Assembly (NCBI GenBank): GCA_963513935.1
Contig: OY740769.1
Location: 107,859,762-107,923,761, forward strand
Source: Aphrophora alni
Taxonomy: Eukaryota > Arthropoda > Insecta > Hemiptera > Aphrophoridae
Length of the DNA: 64,000 nucleotides
Direction of reading: 5' to 3'
Shown: piece by piece, positions 17,536 to 30,668 of the stretch
How positions within the stretch are numbered: position 1 is the stretch's first letter
Layout of the letters: each line of letters opens with the position of its first letter
Position numbers and translations under genes: made by a program
Notes under the pieces: generated by a model
The model's database searches: none
What the model saw: only the letters and a program-made list of their open reading frames with translations
What the model was told of the DNA's origin: nothing

Positions 17536-20441
17536 AAGAAGAATATTCTCCTCTGCTCTAACAAGATCTCGTATAGTTACATAAAACATATACACAATTT
17601 AATCCCTTTTATTTCTTTGGTTACAGAATACATTATATATTTGAATCTATTTTTTTTAACTTCTACGTTATTTAAAATTTATAGTTAATAATAACTCTAT
17701 TGAATGGTTACCTATAAATTTCTCCTTTCTCACACAAAAGTAAGTAATGTGATAGGTCAAAAATTCTATGACCATTTTTTGCGGGTATATTATTCACTTT
17801 GTAGTCCCGTATGCCCAGAAAAGTCATTTTTAGAATAACTTCTGCCTGTCTGTCGTATTTTCTGTGTAGTTTTGTATAGCATAATCGCGTAGACTAATTT
17901 TAATAAAATTTAGGGATATTTTCGCCATAACTCAAGGTTTTTTTTAAATTTTGTAGATAATTCAAAAAGCATTATTATATTTTGCCATAGTAACAACTGA
18001 CATAATAAAAAAAAAACTAAATTACGATATAATCAAAATCAAGTTTAACGATTTTGATAAAATGTAGTCTTTATAGATTAAAATGTAGTGGGTGCCACTT
18101 CTCCAAAAATTCTCGTTATTAAGTTATCGATTAAAAAAATAATAATAACAATTCTACCTTGTATAAGAGATGTAATTTCTACAGATCATTTTTATCGATT
18201 TCGTTTAAATTTTAGGAAATATGAAGATAAATGACCAAAGCCTGTGTGTGAAATCGTAAGTAAAAAAACGGTTCAGAAATAATTTGGTAAAAAACTAAAA
18301 TGAACCTTGAACGACATAAAAAGATTGATATTAATCAAATAATATTTATGCTGGAGACGATTATGACACAAACGATCGGATTATAATTTTTTTTTTCAAA
18401 AATGACCCTTAATTTTCACTATATACTGACAACACTGAGCTCAGATTTTTTGTGACGTAATGTTTTGTTTGGTTTCGGGGATGGGTAAAAGTGAGATAGT
18501 TTTTACATAGTTTATTATGACAGATTTGGAAGTCAAAACAGTTGAAAATAAGTGACGTAAGTAGTACACTTATATTAAATATTTGTGATTAAAAGTTATG
18601 TTTAATATGGGTTATTATATAGAAAAAAAAAAGAAAATTATGGAGTAGCTTTATTGATAATTGAGGTTAAATAACATTTGTTTTTATTATGTGATAACCA
18701 AATTTCAATTAAATAAGTAACAAGTATTATATATAAAAACAAGAAATTCCCTAAACCAAATTGATATTATCCCTTAGGTATTTATTTAATCTTATTTTAA
18801 TCTTACACAATCAGTCATCATTCTTATAATGTACGTCTTATTTTCCTAAAAAAATTGATATAGAGCAATATATAAAATCAGCTGGTATTCATTACTAAAT
18901 TCATCGGTCTTATTGGGAGAGAGTAAAGACATTAAACCTAATCTCAGGTCGAAGAAGGTGTTTGAAACCTAAAAGTGGATAATGAAAAAAATTAATTGTA
19001 ATTTAGAAAACATTCTTCACTAAATATTGATTTTTTCAGGAAAGTGTGTATACTGATTAAAGAGAAGTACTGTATATATTTAAAAGATTTTTGCCATATG
19101 TAAAGATGTATAAAAATGTGTCAATTATAAACGTAATTTGATTTCACTAGGTTTCATAAATGTTTGTTTAAAGTTACGTAAATACTAATATTCATGGTAT
19201 ATTGTAAATCTCTCATGAGAATTTACTCAATCCAGTTCGTTTTGAAATAAAGGAAAGAAAAATATTTAGTTTGTATTGTGTATTTAAGTCGTGTAATCGA
19301 TTGTCTTGTTTCTATTACTCTACTCATTTACAGGCAGTGGTTTAAATTAGTAATGTTTCAAAATAATTTTCAAAAGTAATTGAAAATAACCAATAATTAT
19401 TATCTATAGTGGTTGGTTTAATTATAACCAATACATTTTTTTACCAATGTAATTTCTCCAAGGAAATAACCAAATTAATGTTATCGTATACAAATTATTT
19501 ATTGGAGACATAAATTTTAAGAAAATTATAGAAATTTCATCACTTCATATTAGAGCTGTCCTTGTTAAATCATTAATAATATCTCACTTTATAATCCCGT
19601 CACTGTTCGATGTCCTCAAAATTAATGTACTTGCGTTGTTATTTAAAACGTGCTGATCATATTAATTCATATAATAAACATATAATCATCCGTTAATTAG
19701 CAAAGTTCAATTTTAATTGTTGGTGCTAAATTATGCTGTAAAATGTCGTTTAATAGAATGTATTAGACTACACAATGCATGTAATTTGTGTAAGGTAGAT
19801 GTATAAAACAATGAAAGAAAGTCATATTTAGAAATGAAAAGTTATTAATTAACTATTAGAACAGGGAACGTGGGCAGCTAGATGTTGCAACTATAGCAAT
19901 GTAAACTACATTTACAGTTGGAACAGTTTGCTTGTCCAGATAATTAGGCACAAGATGGATGATTGACTTAGTAATGACTAATTAGTTAAGTTAACTATAA
20001 TTTGACTATCCGTTACCCCTCCTTGTCTTGACTCGATCAATGGGAGGAAATGGCTGCAATTATTTATGGAACATCTCAATTACATGGTTTGTAGAATTTC
20101 CCTTGCAAGTTATCTAGAAAGTTAATGTCTTATTACAGTCTAGTCAGACCAGTTTAACCGTCTTATCTATGAAGGGAACTTTATGTTTGATGGATCTTAA
20201 GAACTTTATAGACTGCAAAACAACTATTTCTATTATTTACTGTACTTTATAAATTGCTGTTTGCTTCGAAAACTGTTAACATTCTATAATCACCCCTCTA
20301 ACTTTCTCAACGACATAAAACATTTTGAAGTAAATGTCAAATGTGTGCTTACATCTTTCTAATACACACCAAACATGAAGACGGATTCAGCGTGCAGTCT
20401 TTACAACCCAAACAACTAAACAGATTTTAGTTCCACAGAAT
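17536..20441. other. AT-rich stretch, no gene seen
   Basis: No gene is supported. The last 500 bases are somewhat less AT-rich but broken by stops in all frames that I read. Confidence 0.4.
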
Positions 20442-20638
20442 AAAACTCGAACACAAGATCTCACAAAAAATACGTTTACTTAATCAAACGGGTTTCAACT
20501 ACACGGTCGTCATCCTCTGTGATACATGAACTACAATAACTAAACTATAACTATGTATCACTGAGGATGATCACTTTGTCGTTGAAACGCGGTTAATTAA
20601 GTAAAAGTAATTTTTGTGAGATCTTGTGTTCCAGTTTT
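20442..20638 (+). mobile_element. Palindromic element A with hammerhead-like arms
   Basis: Two 86-bp arms (20442-20527 and 20553-20638) are inverted copies around a 25-bp centre. The right arm reads CTGAGGA (20561-20567), T, a stem-like stretch, then GAAAC (20584-20588). The left arm (minus) reads the same with CAGAGGA, and retains GTT then TGAT after GAAACCC. Taken together the arms give a hammerhead-like layout: ATCA/TGAT closing stem I, CUGAGGA core, an interrupted stem II (GACGAC with GUAGUU), and GAAAC. A 12-bp direct repeat, GATTTTAGTTCC, flanks it at 20423-20434 and 20685-20696. It is probably a non-autonomous, Penelope-related element. Confidence 0.65.
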
Positions 20639-20948
20639 ATTTTAACTAATATTTTCTCACAAGTCAAGCAGAATATTTATTTACGATTTTAGTTCCTGAA
20701 TTTTTATACTTAATTCCCCATTAGTAGTACTAAACATCACAATGTCTAAATTTTTAATGCTGCCTTATATTAGGAATCCCCCTTTCTCGGGGCTCTACAG
20801 ATATACCAATTAAAACCGTGGTTCAATGATGAATATAATATTATTTCTATGTAATTATTTAAACAATCACAATAAGAGAACTATATATATATTAATATCG
20901 TCACAATTTTTATCTTATCTCTCCTAATCTTATATTGTATACAATCAA

Positions 20949-21195
20949 CTACAATACATCGAAATACCAGGCTCTCTCTATGTTACTCGGCAAGAATGGG
21001 TATCTTCCGAAGACCCCTCGAGAAGCGATTCTTCCTGGGATCCAAAGACCCCGTCTCCTTTTGTCCAAGAGCTTATAAAGCTCCCTCTTGTTTGTAAAGT
21101 TGAACTGCCTTTGCAATGTAAGCATTTCATCACAATTATTGTTAAACTTGTATCTTTCGCAACAGTTGGTTTCAAGCTTTAATATTATTTTTATT
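20949..21195. other. Coding-like island, orientation unresolved
   Basis: A clearly more GC-rich segment stays open in three frames. On minus, a frame of about 80 codons without an early Met ends at the stop 20949-20951 and contains ELYKLLDKRRRGLWIPGRIA and FGRYPFLPSNIERAWYFDVL. A second minus frame is the Met-started ORF 20978-21175. On plus, an open frame from about 20924 to 21180 contains GSLYVTRQEWVSSEDPSRSD. The first minus frame looks most protein-like to me. No family is recognised. It may be one exon or a relic of a mobile-element gene. Confidence 0.35.
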
Positions 21196-21896
21196 TATCT
21201 GTTTTTCAAATAAAATTATACTAATTCTAACACTTATTTATATTCAAACTTTATGTTAAATGAATTTTGTAAAAAATAACAATGTTTAAATGTTCGTCAC
21301 ATACATTCTAATAATTAGTAATACCCACAGGGCAAATATAGTAATTATGTAATGATATGTAGCTCAATGTTAAGGAAAATAAAGGTCAGAATTACAATTT
21401 TTAAACCTCTACCTGTATAATTTCAAAATTAGGAGATATAACAACATTGGGTGAGATCTGCTAAAGTGGGCCTAGTTGGTCTTAATAATCGTAACGCAAC
21501 ACACTAGGGTTGAAGTATGTTAACAAGCAGAGCCATACATAACACCAAGGGAGTGGTCTGAGATCTAATAACAATCGGAATCAACTTGTTGCAAAGTAAC
21601 AACCTGTTGATTGACGAGGACTGCATAAGAACGGGAGAGATTTCTATTTGAAGTTTAATACTTAATGAACAACATAACTGTATAATAGTTCACCAACTCA
21701 CCATCAGACAACCCAGTTAGTCTTCGCACATGTACCTGAGGTAGCTCCGTCAGTTTAATCCAATGTAAAAGTAATATTGTACGTTCAAAGATTTCATTAA
21801 ATATTGTTTTTATCTAATGTATAACAGTTTGTGTATGTTTCAAAGCATCGATAAGTATACAAATAATAAAGCAAATAAGAATTTTGTTAAAACTTT
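21196..21896. other. Mixed-composition stretch, no gene assigned
   Basis: 21440-21760 is less AT-rich. A minus-strand frame is open for about 45 codons near 21650-21510, but it has no start, splice context or recognisable motif. Confidence 0.3.
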
Positions 21897-22152
21897 GAAG
21901 AGTCTCAAAAAATATTTCATCTCACATTTCATAATAGGTCATGGTTTTCCATTACAATACTAGTTTGCATTATAAATTCAAAAGTAAAACTTCTAAATAA
22001 TTCAAATGAAAGGGTAATTATACATGTAAAGAACGTTCAGTAAACTCACATTGGGTCGATTGCTAACGTTCATTTCTCATTGAAAATGGTAACTAGCGGC
22101 TTTTAAGGGTTTGAACGTTCAGGTTGATTTACATATGTTTGGTTACACAACT
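21897..22152 (+). repeat. Repeat U, left arm of a 3.4-kb inverted pair
   Basis: About 256 bp that is inverted and similar (roughly 80-85% by eye) to 25073-25324. Both arms end internally at the same place (GGTTACACAACT) and externally at GAAGAGTCT. They share GTTTACATATG-like, ACATTGGGTCGATTGCT and CTTTTAAGGGT blocks. Confidence 0.85.
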
Positions 22153-25072
22153 TAGAAACAGTATTTCCCAATAATAAAACAATTCTCGGTTTACAATTAC
22201 TTACATACAACGATCAGATCATTGCGATCAATCCAAAAATGTATATTTAAATTGATCGTGGCATCATTTAAGCTTCACGACCATGCATACATTTTTCAAT
22301 ATTATAAATTTTTTTAAAACATATTTCAAATAATCATCTTAAATTTATTACAATTTAATTCATCCCATTTGAACAAACAACATATTTAATACACTTTACT
22401 CTAGAATTAAAAATTAGAGTTGTTAATATTTCAGTGCAACGTTTCGATATCTCTAGTAATTAGGAAAACATTTAGTTAATTTCCTGAATGTTTCTCTTTC
22501 ATCCTGATAGGTGTATTTTTGTCACATTTATAATATAACGAACATATTATGATCCTATATTGATGAAACGTTACATTGGAAATGAATGGATTTGTGATCA
22601 ACTGCCACATGGGTTGTAGATCAAAATAAGAAGATAAAAAAAATATATCAAGAACGAATATTCGGAATAATTCAATATTTTAGAGTTTGGTGTGAATATA
22701 TGTTATTGTACTTAATTATTAAAATATGGCCAATTTCCCCTAAAGCGTAGAATTACGGAATTATTTTGTGAAAATATATAATTATAATACAACTTTCATG
22801 AAACTGACAATGCTTCGATTTTGATACAATTCATAAATCTCCTATGTTTATGAAGGGTACACTTCAAAAATCCGAAAAACCTAAAATTAAGAATAAAATT
22901 TATTGGCAGATTTTTATGAACTGCAATAAATTGTTTTTTTTTTTTTTCAGAAACTTAATTCGAATTTAAAACATTTTTGATACACGGAAATGGATATACA
23001 GTAGTGTGATTTCCACAGCATTTATTTATAATATTTTGTATATATGGAGAGTTTTACAGTTGTAAGATATTGAAAAAAAAAAAAAAAAATTACGCTAATA
23101 TTGATGAAATACGGAGACAATAAAATAAAGATATTGTATATTGAACCACTCATTGATTGAGGGTTGATATGATGTAAAATCTAAATTCGGCAACATGAGT
23201 CATCATATGATTAAACAATTCTATTGCAATGTAAAATGTCACCTCTTTTGTAATTGAATGCTGTTTTGTAAAACTTAAGCTTAAAGTTTTATTAAAGGTT
23301 CAAATTGTGTTATTACTTGATAATTTAAAAATTAAGAGTGAATCTCTTACGTGATTTTATATGGAAATGACTTTAATCGTTTACTGAGAAACCAGTAAAA
23401 TAAAAACCAATAGGAATATAACATTGGCCACATAGCGTATTAAAACATATACATTAATTACTTTTAGAGTGATATATTATTTCAACTGTTGTTTGTTAAC
23501 ACACATATTATCTTAGTACCCAATGTTGTACATAAAATGTTCATTTATATATTTTATATTATGACCAATTTATTTAAAATGCCATTAACTCTCAGGTTTA
23601 TTGACGGTGATGGTCACAGTTCAATAGACGTCCTTTTCGTTATTGTCAATCCAATTTTTTTATGAGATGTGAGATTTCTTCCTGTTAATATTGATTACGA
23701 AAATAAAAAAATCAATATATCTTCATAATCAGTCGAGAAGTTTAATTTATAAATAAAAACATGTAATATTTTGTATATAATAATTTTTGCTATTGTTTCG
23801 CTGTCGGCACGAACAAAATTAGCAGTTCATATGGCGGCACAGAAAACATAATACACATAACTCTCGAATAATTATTACAATACATTATTAGAGTAGTTCA
23901 CGAGGCGGTGCACTTCGCGTCCAATTCACGTATTGCTGTACTTTCACCATAACCATTTGTAACAAGGCGTTTGATTGTGCTCAAGGAATTTTTTCTTCCT
24001 AATCACTTCAGTGGCCAAACTGATGTACATGTCATGATGTAAACAACTATTATTTCTATATGACGAGGCAAAGTATGAATTTATTTTGAAATATTTTAAT
24101 ATCCAAACGGGTTTTATTTAGTAATCTGTTAATATATTAAAATTTTCTTTTTTACTGAAAGCTAGGTATTACGTCTAACAATTTTCTATATTTCATTACT
24201 TAATTTATTAAATAATTATTATTTATGAAACAATTATTTAAACTGTTTACTTGATTTAAAGAAATTTACTTGATGTTTGGGATTTGTAGGTTATTCTTAA
24301 AACTGTAATTATTACGTAAACATTTCCCCCTGTACAAGTCGGCTGACATACTTTTATGTGAAACGGAATACTCATTTGTGAACAGACAATCTACAATCAG
24401 TTAATCTCGGATTTGATTCAATGTTTTATTATTGTTCTACAGATAACAACTACTGTGCAAAGTCTTTGTGACGTGTTTTATAATGTTGGCTATCGCTTGC
24501 GTGGGTAATCTTAGAAGACAAAAATACAGTTTATCCTTAGGCTGGTGTAGATATAACAATATTCTCTCTAAACTAGATTTATTGAAGTCATAAAATCGAA
24601 TCATTTTTTATTGGTGAAGGAATTGGAATGGAAAAGTTTCAATATAAATCGTGGGTGAATTGTAATGTCTGAAACCTTAGCTCTGTCATTTTAATAAGCT
24701 GGAATCGATAAAGGTAGTGTTCACAAATAATATGAAAAAATAAGCTCCTTACTCCGAGGTTATACGTTGCCTATTTACATAAGAAATTATTATCAATCAT
24801 TTATCATGTGTATATATATATATACTTTCATACTTCTGGCAGAAACTATCTAATTGGTGTTTCAATCTTCACTAAATATACCTATCTAAACTCTATACTA
24901 TCTAATGCAGACGAAAATCAACAAAAAAGGCATATAAGTTTTTTCTCTTTACATTTGTTTTATTTTAATAATACTCGTCAAGATAAACACAATATCAATC
25001 GTAGAATACTTATCGCAGGTTCCTCCATGTTGTTCTTTAATTATGTTAGGGCTGTCATCTAAGATGTATCTC
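22153..25072. other. Spacer between U arms; no transposase seen
   Basis: 2.9 kb of AT-rich DNA with T/A runs (about 22936-22949 and 23073-23088). The ORF at 24808-25062 begins in a short TA repeat and has no recognisable domain. 24415-24480 resembles 35848-35910 (both contain ATGTTTTATTATTGT and a similar following pattern), a short shared repeat. Confidence 0.45.
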
Positions 25073-25324
25073 AGTTGTGTAACCAAACATATGTAAATCA
25101 ACCTGAACGTTGTTACCCTTAAAAGCCACTAATTACCATTTTCAATGAGAAAATTAACGTGAGCAATCGACCCAATGTGAGTTTATTGAACTGTCTTTAA
25201 AGTATTTACCCTTTCATTTGAATTATTTAGAAGTTTTACTTTTGATTTTTAATACAAAATAGTATTGTGATGGAAACCCTGTTTTATTATAAAATTTGAG
25301 AGGAAATATTTTTAAGACTCTTCC
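25073..25324 (-). repeat. Repeat U, right arm of the inverted pair
   Basis: Inverted counterpart of 21897-22152. The pair could be the terminal inverted repeats of one element of about 3.4 kb, or two independent insertions in opposite orientation. Confidence 0.85.
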
Positions 25325-25450
25325 AAGTCGTCTAACAATGTTTAGTAAAACTATTTTTTAATCCAACTTTAAATATTTTATTTAATATTCCTGTTAAACC
25401 AAGTTAAGTGGTTTTAACTTATTCAGTTAGCTTGGATTTATTTTTATCAA

Positions 25451-25620
25451 AGCAATTAAAAATAGGAAGGATGAGACTGATGTCAAAGGGTTTTATTTCT
25501 AAGGAGAGAGAATTTGAATAACAGAAAGTTAAATTAATTTGTATTAATGACGAGTTTAGTTAGTTTCTTGTTTCATAGATTTTCGTCTTGGATTTTAATT
25601 GTTGTTAAAATATTAACATT
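25451..25620 (+). repeat. Dispersed repeat S, copy S1
   Basis: Shares ACTGATGTCAAAGGGTT, then an AGGAGAGAG block and AACAGAAAGTTAAATTAATT with three other copies: 38260-38480 (minus), 40841-41010 and 62550-62700. The match extends about 170-230 bp. No coding frame is conserved. Confidence 0.75.
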
Positions 25621-26599
25621 TAAATGATTAAAAAATATATTTCGTTTGCACTTTTTACTGGTTTACTTTATTATTAGAAGAAATAAAAACACATTAAAAT
25701 ACATCATTATGTATTTTCTTTATCCATTTTAATATCAAAATGATAGCTTAATATGACCCCGCTCTCAATATTCGTAATATACAATAAATATTAAATGATT
25801 TCAATCTAATCCAAGAAAAATTAACACATACAAATCCTAATACATGTCGAAATTTTTATAAAGTAACTCCTATCCTTTCTATACCATAAACGACTAGACT
25901 TACTGTTACTAATCACACAAGGAAGCTAAAGTGTTGAAATACGATTTTAAAAATCAAATCAAATCATTAAGTCCATAACAAGTTTCTGAAATGCTTATTT
26001 TTATATTTACTCTTTTACAAAATAATTTCTTTTTTTATAAAACTCTTGATTTTTGTATCTTTAACGAAACCCTGAGTAAATATTTGGTACTATATATATT
26101 TTTTTTTCAACTTACTTTAGATTTAAACCCAACATTCTTAAATTACACTTTTGACTTCTTAAGTAATACTACGAATGTTTGAACGACACTTATTTATACT
26201 AAATCCTTATATGTGTATTGTGGAGCGTTTTGTCTTTTGTTAATGATTTTAAAGTTAAGCGAGCAAGCATGAAATGTTTAAACGAAAATGGGATTGTGGT
26301 TTAGAAACGCGTTTTGAAACAACTTTTAAAAATGACGGACTATACAGAAATTGTTAATTTTTTTTTTATTCTGCTTTACTTCATAACCTTCCATATTTCT
26401 GTACAGAATACTTGGGTTGTCATAAATCAAATAATTTCACATATTTACGTAATCTCTAAACAACAATCAAAATGCAATGTTTCACTGATGCCTCTTGTCA
26501 TCCTCAGTTGTACACAAACTAAAATGACCAAACAATACACCATTCAATATAATTTTCCTTTATCACTGAATTCATAAATTTCCTATTCCATTAAAAAAT
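25621..26599. other. AT-rich stretch with one ribozyme-like relic
   Basis: ORFs at 25991-26182 and 26314-26577 are hydrophobic or low-complexity translations of AT-rich DNA. The second overlaps a possible hammerhead-like relic on minus at 26479-26507. Confidence 0.4.
26479..26507 (-). other. Weak hammerhead-like relic
   Basis: Minus strand: CTGAGGA, T, 16 nt, GAAAC. This is the same spacing theme and core as element A, but stem II is weak. Possibly a degraded copy. Confidence 0.25.
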
Positions 26600-27371
26600 T
26601 ATAACTTTTAAACTACATTACGTATAACTAAGCAAATTAAAACCAATTTTTCTTAAAAAATACGTAATAACTTATGAGAAATTTTGAATTATTAGAAATA
26701 TAAAATTGGCTAATTTTCGGATTAACTAAAAAAATAGAACATAACTTATATTTCCATAAATCGTTCAATTAAATATAAATAAATATATACCAAGTGTCCT
26801 AAAAGTCCCACCCCCTATTTATTTATTTTTTATTAATGGAAATAGAGAGATTTGCTTTGGGGGAAAGTTTAGATAACAAAAGAAGGAGTTTTTGAAGTAT
26901 CAACCTTTTCAACCCTTAAATGGGGTTGTTTGGGGGTAAGTTAAGAATTTTAAATAGCAACCCCTATTGAGTGATATCTCATTTTAAAGGACTTTTAAAT
27001 AAGACTAATGACTCTAAGTTCATCCTATGCAGCATAGCGTATATATGACACTTGGTATATATTTATTTATATTAGTTGAACGATTTATGAAAATATAAGT
27101 TATGTTCTATTTTTTTAGTTAATCCGAAAATTAGCCAATTTTATATTTCTAATAATTCAAAATTTCTCATAAGTTATTACGTATTTTTTAAGAAAAATTG
27201 GTTTTAATTTGCTTAGTTATACGTAATGAAGTTTAAAAGTTATGGTAAGGGTTGAAAAGGTTGATACTTCAAAAACTCCTTCTTTTGTTATCTAAACTTT
27301 CCCCAAACCAAATCTGTCTATTTACATTCATTAAAAAAAAAATAGGGGGTGGGACTTTTAGGACACTTGGT
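26600..27371 (+). mobile_element. Nested foldback (mariner-like MITE) cluster
   Basis: Arm pair 1 is 26600-26798 and 27047-27244, about 199 bp inverted with only about four differences. Arm pair 2 is 26790-26920 and 27245-27371, about 130 bp inverted, beginning CCAAGTGTCCTAAAAGTCCC. The order on plus is A, B, middle, A-inverted, B-inverted, so pair 2 brackets 26790-27371 as a 582-bp element with long terminal inverted repeats flanked by TATA. TA flanks and ends of this style are typical of Tc1/mariner-derived MITEs. The low divergence of the arms suggests recent formation or gene conversion. No transposase is present; the ORF 27269-27451 is incidental. Confidence 0.8.
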
Positions 27372-27389
27372 ATATATATATATATATAT
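27371..27389 (+). repeat. (TA)n microsatellite
   Basis: Short TA tract directly abutting the right end of the foldback element; it may have grown from the TA target site. Confidence 0.9.
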
Positions 27390-30300
27390 GAGTATATACA
27401 AAATATTTTGTGATCTTTAAAGGTACACAGTATTAAAAGATCCAATCCCATTTTGTTGACCGTATTGGAAAGTTTGGGAAGTTATAATTGGTAGCGGACT
27501 CTAGTTGAGAATACTAGCCAAACGGTGATTGGAATTCGATGTACAAAAATATTATTCGCTGAAAAAAGTCTAGCAGACTATGTCCTTCAAGACTGTTTAG
27601 CGGCGGAGATTTTAGTTTATTTTTTTATGTTATTTAAAGTTTAGTAAGTATTTTTATAGAAAAAAATTAAAATTAAACTACTAGGTTAAATTGATCATAA
27701 GTTTAAATTGAAAACCGAGATTTAAAACTATGATTATAATGAAAAATTTGAGATATTATCACTTTCTTTTACATACGTAAATATTTAAGTAGATTTAATA
27801 CTACATAAACAATGTTGTGTTTAATACAAATTTTTGGGGTTATAAAGGAGAACATGTGTTATGCACCCATAAAAAGGTATCGGTCTAGGCAATCTGTTTT
27901 TAAATCTACCCAAAGAAATACCGAAACAGGCGATACCTAGGTTGACTTAGCTTATGGAAAGTACAACAATAATATTTCATTTGCTGTGTGGAGTTTTACC
28001 ATATACGTTGATGGGGGTTAGTAAACATAATTAAATATAAATGTAATTAAAAAAATATCATGACTTAAGGTGCTAGGTAATTGGTAATTGTAAATGTCAA
28101 ATTATTGAACATGTAAACTAAAATATATATTTAGGTATTTTTAAATTGTTGATTAATCTAGATAAAACACATTGATTATTAAACAAAATTAATAAAATAT
28201 ATTAAGGGGTGTTTCATATATTAAAATATGAATGTAGCTTAGAAGTTTTGAAATCAATTTATTACGGTTTAATCAATTCTAAATTGGTTATGGGGTAGAG
28301 TGTACTACACTACTTTAAGTGGAGTGTACCCGTCATTAAAGTACATTTTATAAAACTTATGTTAAATAAAAAATAGTACATACTACAACAGTTTTATACA
28401 TATTTTAAACTTTTTACCGCTTTAATGTTTATATATTTTTTTAAATTAAGATATTTTTAAGATGAGTAGAGAGAGTAAGCATAATTTTATAACTTACGAA
28501 ATAATATAAATGTGATTGTACCCAAACCAAAATTAATTTCGTTTAAAAAAATATATTCCTATTTCGCTTCAAAGTTGTTTAAGCCATATGATAACAAAAG
28601 TTGCACAATAAAAACAAAGTTTGTAGGTTAGTAAAACATATTTTAGCTGATCAAGATGATGTTAAACTTTATTTTAGTACGATATAATAATAAATATTTA
28701 ATTTTGTATTGTTAATTTGTAGAAATTATGTATAGTTTGTGTGGTTCGTGTAAAATATTGCACTTATAATAGGAGCGTAAATTTATAGATAATGATCAGG
28801 CTTCTTTTTAATGTTGTTAATTTTTGAGTTTTTTATTTTATTATTTAAAGTTTTTAGTTTTTGTAAGTGTTGTGACCAGTCAGTGCTTTTTTACTTTTAA
28901 TGTATCGATATCAAAACTCTAAAATTATAGGATTACACATGCTTCACATGAAAAATTACCCAATTTAACAAATTAAATATCACCAACCAAAACATAGCAC
29001 ATTTTATCAAAACCCTCAGTAGATATAAATATAATTCATGTTTTGTATTTCCATATAATATAATTTGTATACTGTAATATGAACATATAGTAGAATTTAT
29101 ATTATATGTCAAGAGTTTAAAAAAGGGAAGAAAAGAGAGGAAGAAGAACTATAACTTGGGAGAAAAAATAAGTTTCTTTGGTGAAGAAGTAAAAAACGTT
29201 TAGGACATTCATTCACGACATCCAAAGAAGCAGCATCATTGTTATGGACACAGGAATATTAAGTGTTTTAAGTAATTATTTCAGTGATAAAAAAAGGGAA
29301 ACAAACCAAGTAGTTAAAACATAATATTGAAACTTAGAGCCATTGGAGACTGGAATATATAACTTTGTTTATCCCTCCATGGAATTTTTCATCATTATAA
29401 ATTCACCTATCAACCGGTTTATATCCAGTCAGAATTAACCGATAAAAATTACAACTCTCTCTAAATTCATGAAAGGTCTTAATAACTAACTCAAAACTGT
29501 GAAAAAAAAGAACTTTTATTAACTTAAGGAATATAAATGCCATTTTTGTAAAAACTACAATCATTTAAAACCATTAATTTCGTGTGATATTCATCTATCA
29601 CATCACAAACATTTCATTCTTTTTTAAGATATCCTAATTGTTTGTTTTCAGTTTTTATAGTTTTAATTTATGTTGTACACCTAAAAGTGTTGTAAAAATA
29701 GTAATCGCAAGAGTTAGAGCCTTTTGAACCTCTGAAACCCGAGATTACGAGGAAGCTATTCATTTGTATATTTTGTAAATGAATAATTCTAAAATAATAA
29801 CGTTAAATAAAATTGTTAAAACATATTATACGTTGTACAACTTATATTATAATAAGTAAAGTAACCGTATTTTACGTAAAACATGAATGTAGTGTATTGT
29901 GTTCCATTGTATTTATTATATTAGCCATTGTAGTGATTTAAATTATTAGTAAGTAGATACTCGGTGGGCTGAGGAATATTTTTCTCTTATGCAAATAATT
30001 GTTTTTTCATAGTATGTACAAATTTATTATTTTTATTTTTAATCACAATACACCTTTAAACCTCGGGATGTATTATTATTGTTCCACGTTAGATAACTCA
30101 ATACATTTGAAATTAAATGTTTCTAACCAAGTTATGTTTGAATTTGATAATATTTACATCAAATATGTAACCATCATGTAATTCAAAGGAACAATAAATT
30201 CAGATTCAAGCTAAAAAAATCTGCATCTAATAACAAAATTTTAGAAACATTTATATTATAATTATATTATTGAAATTACTGAATCTGCTTAATCTTTTCA

Positions 30301-30493
30301 GTAAAAGGAATCAATTTGCATTTGTAACTATAAGTAAGTATATGAACTAAATTAGCACAACAGGGAGCACTGTTTGTTTTCCATTTCCTCCATCACTCGT
30401 ATAAAATTAGTAATCATGACAATTAGTAACGACTTAAGAAGTGATCTTTTTGTTGTTCATCGAAACATAAATTTGTTAACAAAATTAATCAAT
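27390..30493. other. AT-rich stretch, no gene seen
   Basis: No gene or repeat partner found. The ORF at 29999-30181 is low complexity. A slightly GC-richer patch at 27470-27600 shows no extended frame. Confidence 0.4.
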
Positions 30494-30546
30494 AATAAAC
30501 TGTTTAACTTTAATATAATAGCAGATATTTCTTGTTGAAACTCCAT

Positions 30547-30668
30547 ATTCAAGGATAAAATAAAGCAAAAGCGTTGCCCGATGATGCCGCAAGGCGAAAC
30601 AATTGTAGCTCATTTATATTATTAAAATATTTGAAACTTTAAGCTTTTGCTTTATTTTATCCTTGAAT
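30547..30668 (+). mobile_element. Palindromic element B with hammerhead-like core
   Basis: Terminal inverted repeats of 26 bp (30547-30572 and 30643-30668) are perfect. Between them the plus strand reads CCGATGA (30578-30584), T, GCC-GCAA-GGC hairpin with a GNRA loop (30586-30595), GAAAC (30596-30600), AATT, then GTAGCT. This matches element C in plan and in the trailing GTAGCT. One core base departs from the consensus (CC in place of CU). A 13-bp direct repeat, AATAAACTGTTTA, occurs at 30494-30506 and 30666-30678, so the insertion may include about 40 nt to the left of the palindrome. Confidence 0.65.
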
